Source: an uncultured Holophagales bacterium (lineage in GTDB: Bacteria > Acidobacteriota > Thermoanaerobaculia > UBA5066). From it: a stretch of DNA of 6,923 nt. A program made the translations under genes and the position numbers. Location: assembly GCA_937927565.1 (NCBI GenBank), contig CALBDV010000564.1, positions 1 through 6,923 on the forward strand, read 5' to 3'. The notes beneath the pieces are model-generated. The model was given only the letters and a program-made list of their open reading frames with translations, was not told where the DNA came from and ran no database searches. Position 1 is the stretch's first letter. Each line of letters opens with the position of its first letter. Positions 5,171 to 6,923 of the stretch are shown in pieces.

Positions 5171-6580
5171 ATGGCAGTCCGACGACTCTTCACGAATCTG
5201 CATGTTCCCTCCGGCGGGGACTCCACCCGGCTCGCCGAGATCCTCGTCGAGGGGGAACGGATCGCGGCGATCGCTCCTCCGGGTGATATCTCCGGAAGCG
5301 GCGTCGAGGTCGTGAGCCTGCGCGGGCAGCTCGTCCTGCCGGGCGCGATCGACGGGCACGTCCACTTCGACGACCCCGGCTTCACGCACCGCGAGACGTT
5401 CGAGACGGGGACGCGCGCCGCGGCGGCGGGAGGCGTGACGACGGTCGTCGACATGCCCTGCACGTCTCTCCCGCCGGTCACGACTGCCGCGAACCTGAGG
5501 AACAAGCTCGCCGTCGTGGCACCCAAGGCGCACGTCGACTTCCTGTTCTGGGGGGGCGTCTCGGGGAACTCGATCCGGGAGGGGGACTGGCGCCGGGACG
5601 TCGCCGAGCTCGTCTCCGAGGGCGTCGCGGCCTTCAAGCTCTATCTTCTCTCGGGGATGGAGAGCTACCGGGACCTCTCGCCGGACGAGATCCGCGAGGT
5701 GCTCTGCGAGCTCTTCCTGCAGGGCGTGCCGGCGGGGATCCACGCCGAGGACCGCGCTCTCGTCCTCGCGGCGACGGAGAGGCTCCGGTCCTCCGGAGAC
5801 GAATCTCCCCTGGCCTACGCCGCCTCCAGGCCCGCTGCGGCCGAAGTGGCGGCTGTTGCGACGATGCGAAGGCTCTGCCGGGAGACCGGCGCACGCGTCC
5901 ACATCGTCCACCTCGCCTCGGGAGAGGCGCTGGGAGAGGTCGAAGCGGCGCGGAGCGAAGGGTTACCGTTCTCGGCGGAAACCTGTCCGCACTACCTGGC
6001 CTTCACCGACAGCGATCTCGACCGGCTCGGCGCGCTCCTGAAGACCGCGCCTGTCGTGAAGGGTGCTGCCGACCGCGAGGCGCTCTGGCGGGGCCTCGCG
6101 TCTGGCGCGATCCAGCACGTGGCGACGGACCACGCGGCGGGAGAGTGGCCGCGCGAAAAGTCGACCGGGTCGATCTGGAGCGACTACGGCGGCGTTCCGG
6201 GCGTCGAGCTGATGGTCCCGTACCTCTATTCGGAGGGTGTGCGGACCGGCCGGATCACCCTGGAGCGAATGGTCGAGCTCGTTTCTTCGGAGCCGGCCCG
6301 CCTCTTCGGGGTCGGCAGGCGGAAGGGACGGCTCGAGCCGGGATTCGACGCCGACTTCTGTGTCCTCGACCCGGACGAGAAGTGGGAGGTCGAGCCCGGA
6401 CGGCTCCACAATCTGAACCGCTACTCGCCCTTCGCCGGCCAGACCTTCACGGGGCGGGTCGCTGCAACGGTCGTGAGGGGGCAGACCGTCTACGAACGCC
6501 GCGCCGACGGGTCCGAGGCCTTCCTTCCACCGGGAACGGGCCGGTTCGTGAAGCGGGAGGAGCGGGTCCCGAGAGCCTGA
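5171..6580 (+). CDS. Allantoinase-like cyclic amidohydrolase (allantoinase/dihydroorotase group)
   Basis: Complete 469-residue amidohydrolase, the usual length for allantoinases. All binuclear-metal ligands of the TIM barrel are visible: H63 and H65 in DGHVHFDDPG, the carboxylatable K156 in AAFKLYLL, H191 in IHAED, H247 in HIVHLASG and D320 in ATDHA. FETGTRAAAAGGVTTVVDMP (77-96), ETCPHYLAF (270-278) and the tail RYSPFAGQTFTGRV...GRFVKRE fit allantoinase. Dihydroorotases normally have Arg two residues after the HxH; here it is Asp67, which argues against dihydroorotase. Allantoinase opens the hydantoin ring of allantoin to allantoate in the cytoplasm for purine nitrogen recovery, but the real substrate could be another cyclic ureide or imide. 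No other purine-catabolic gene lies in the window. An in-frame TAA at 5156 and no upstream start codon fix ATG 5171, although AAGGA (5166-5170) abuts the ATG directly, which is unusually close. Confidence 0.9.
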   Translation: MAVRRLFTNLHVPSGGDSTRLAEILVEGERIAAIAPPGDISGSGVEVVSLRGQLVLPGAIDGHVHFDDPGFTHRETFETGTRAAAAGGVTTVVDMPCTSLPPVTTAANLRNKLAVVAPKAHVDFLFWGGVSGNSIREGDWRRDVAELVSEGVAAFKLYLLSGMESYRDLSPDEIREVLCELFLQGVPAGIHAEDRALVLAATERLRSSGDESPLAYAASRPAAAEVAAVATMRRLCRETGARVHIVHLASGEALGEVEAARSEGLPFSAETCPHYLAFTDSDLDRLGALLKTAPVVKGAADREALWRGLASGAIQHVATDHAAGEWPREKSTGSIWSDYGGVPGVELMVPYLYSEGVRTGRITLERMVELVSSEPARLFGVGRRKGRLEPGFDADFCVLDPDEKWEVEPGRLHNLNRYSPFAGQTFTGRVAATVVRGQTVYERRADGSEAFLPPGTGRFVKREERVPRA

Positions 6581-6660
6581 GTCCGGCGATCCGGCTTCGA
6601 TCCGACCGGGCTCGTGGGCCGGTGGCCCCTGCAGCCGATCCTGGACCGGACCCGGATCCC
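6581..6660 (+). other. Intergenic GC-rich segment with weak hairpins after the amidohydrolase gene
   Basis: A perfect 5-bp stem with a 3-nt loop, gggcc-ggt-ggccc, lies at 6616-6628, and gatccgg (6588-6594) can pair with ccggatc (6652-6658). These could slow polymerase at the end of the amidohydrolase transcript, but no run of T follows, so an intrinsic terminator is not supported. Confidence 0.25.
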
Positions 6661-6699
6661 GGCGGCCTTCCCGAGGTGACGAAGCAGGTCCCGTGCGTG

Positions 6700-6716
6700 C
6701 AATTCGCGCTCAATTG
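6700..6716. promoter_or_regulatory. Operator-like inverted repeat upstream of the lipoprotein gene
   Basis: caatt (6700-6704) and aattg (6712-6716) are inverted arms with a 7-nt spacer, AT-rich in GC-rich DNA. They lie immediately 5' of a TATGAT box, about where a -35 element would be. The spacing (12 bp centre to centre) is close to one helical turn, as for dimeric regulators. No known consensus is recognised. Confidence 0.3.
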
Positions 6717-6720
6717 AACC

Positions 6721-6726
6721 TATGAT
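6721..6726 (+). promoter_or_regulatory. Possible -10 box for the lipoprotein gene
   Basis: TATGAT matches TATAAT at 5 of 6 positions and lies 69 nt upstream of the ATG at 6790. No good -35 hexamer is found 16-18 nt upstream, so an activator or an alternative spacing would be needed. Confidence 0.35.
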
Positions 6727-6740
6727 GGCCGGTGGTCGCA

Positions 6741-6763
6741 GTCCGCAGGAGAGACCCGCGGAC
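6741..6763. promoter_or_regulatory. Possible 5'-leader hairpin of the lipoprotein gene
   Basis: gtccgc (6741-6746) and gcggac (6758-6763) form a perfect 6-bp inverted repeat with an 11-nt loop containing aggaga. It lies between the possible -10 box and the ribosome-binding site, so it would be transcribed. It does not cover the real Shine-Dalgarno sequence. Confidence 0.25.
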
Positions 6764-6775
6764 CAGCAAACACGC

Positions 6776-6782
6776 AGGAGGA
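6776..6782 (+). promoter_or_regulatory. Strong ribosome-binding site of the lipoprotein gene
   Basis: AGGAGGA ends 7 nt before the ATG at 6790 and is the best Shine-Dalgarno match in the window. It decides the start of the partial lipoprotein gene. Confidence 0.8.
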
Positions 6783-6789
6783 AGAATCG

Positions 6790-6923
6790 ATGAAATCCTG
6801 GAGAACCTCTTCGGCTCTGGTCCTTGCAGCTTCCGTGGCGACGCTCATTTCTGGCTGCGGTGGCCCGAAGGAGAGCCCCGCGGCCGGGAACGCCCCCGCA
6901 ACGGCCGAGGTGGCCCCCGCCGC
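6790..6923 (+). CDS. Lipoprotein, N-terminal fragment (3' truncated by the window edge)
   Basis: The ATG at 6790 follows a strong AGGAGGA and opens a frame that runs off the end of the window (44 complete codons). Residues 1-23 are a textbook lipoprotein signal: charged start MKSWR, hydrophobic core ALVLAASVATL, then lipobox ISGC with Cys23. The mature part begins CGGPKES and continues with a flexible Ala/Pro-rich tether. The protein should be exported by Sec, diacylated on Cys23 and anchored in the envelope; Gly at +2 lacks the inner-membrane-retaining Asp known from enterobacteria. Such leaders occur on ABC-transporter substrate-binding proteins and many others, and nothing in the window identifies the mature domain. 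Its own leader region suggests transcription independent of the amidohydrolase gene 209 nt upstream. Confidence 0.85.
   Translation, partial: MKSWRTSSALVLAASVATLISGCGGPKESPAAGNAPATAEVAPA

Noticed and set aside
5120..5911. 263-residue minus-strand open frame antisense to the amidohydrolase gene
   Set aside because: It is biased in composition and covers conserved catalytic codons of the plus-strand gene. Its apparent C-terminus is merely the repeat read backwards.

Overview
The window is GC-rich (by eye roughly two thirds or more G+C) with dense coding and strongly G/C-ending codons. It looks like a free-living, non-enteric bacterium with a secretory envelope. The C-terminal modules of the first protein (tandem blocks opening 'PVVLDV' and closing 'AYGVLND...TSDGS') recall secreted subtilase-type proteins of Acidobacteriota, perhaps Thermoanaerobaculia. 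That taxonomic guess rests on memory of the motif style, not on a search, and other high-GC phyla such as Myxococcota or Gemmatimonadota remain possible.

Layout: (1) nt 1-2730, plus strand: the 3' part of a large secreted multidomain protein. It has a post-catalytic subtilase-like region, a PKD domain and two tandem copies of a ~220-230-residue module; its N-terminus lies outside the window. (2) nt 2739-4976, minus strand and convergent with (1): a complete 745-residue NTE-type patatin phospholipase with two N-terminal cyclic-nucleotide-binding domains. (3) nt 4977-5170: a 194-bp divergent intergenic region. (4) nt 5171-6580, plus strand: a complete 469-residue cyclic amidohydrolase of the allantoinase/dihydroorotase group, closest in appearance to allantoinase. 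(5) nt 6581-6789: an intergenic region with hairpins and a possible promoter. (6) nt 6790 to the end, plus strand: the start of a lipoprotein gene cut by the window edge.

The most unusual structure is a 32-bp AT-richer sequence present twice in the same orientation (2736-2767 and 5104-5135; 31/32 identical). The two copies bracket the patatin gene and its upstream region almost exactly. The left copy supplies the last eight codons and the stop of the patatin gene. The right copy lies just upstream of the amidohydrolase, carries a TATATT box and is joined to a short hairpin. This is consistent with a dispersed intergenic repeat family or with the scar of a ~2.4-kb insertion or cassette.

The genes do not form an obvious pathway: a secreted protein, a cytoplasmic or membrane-peripheral lipid hydrolase, a ureide/pyrimidine-type amidohydrolase and a lipoprotein, in at least three transcription units. 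I see no defence system, CRISPR array, transposase or RNA gene.
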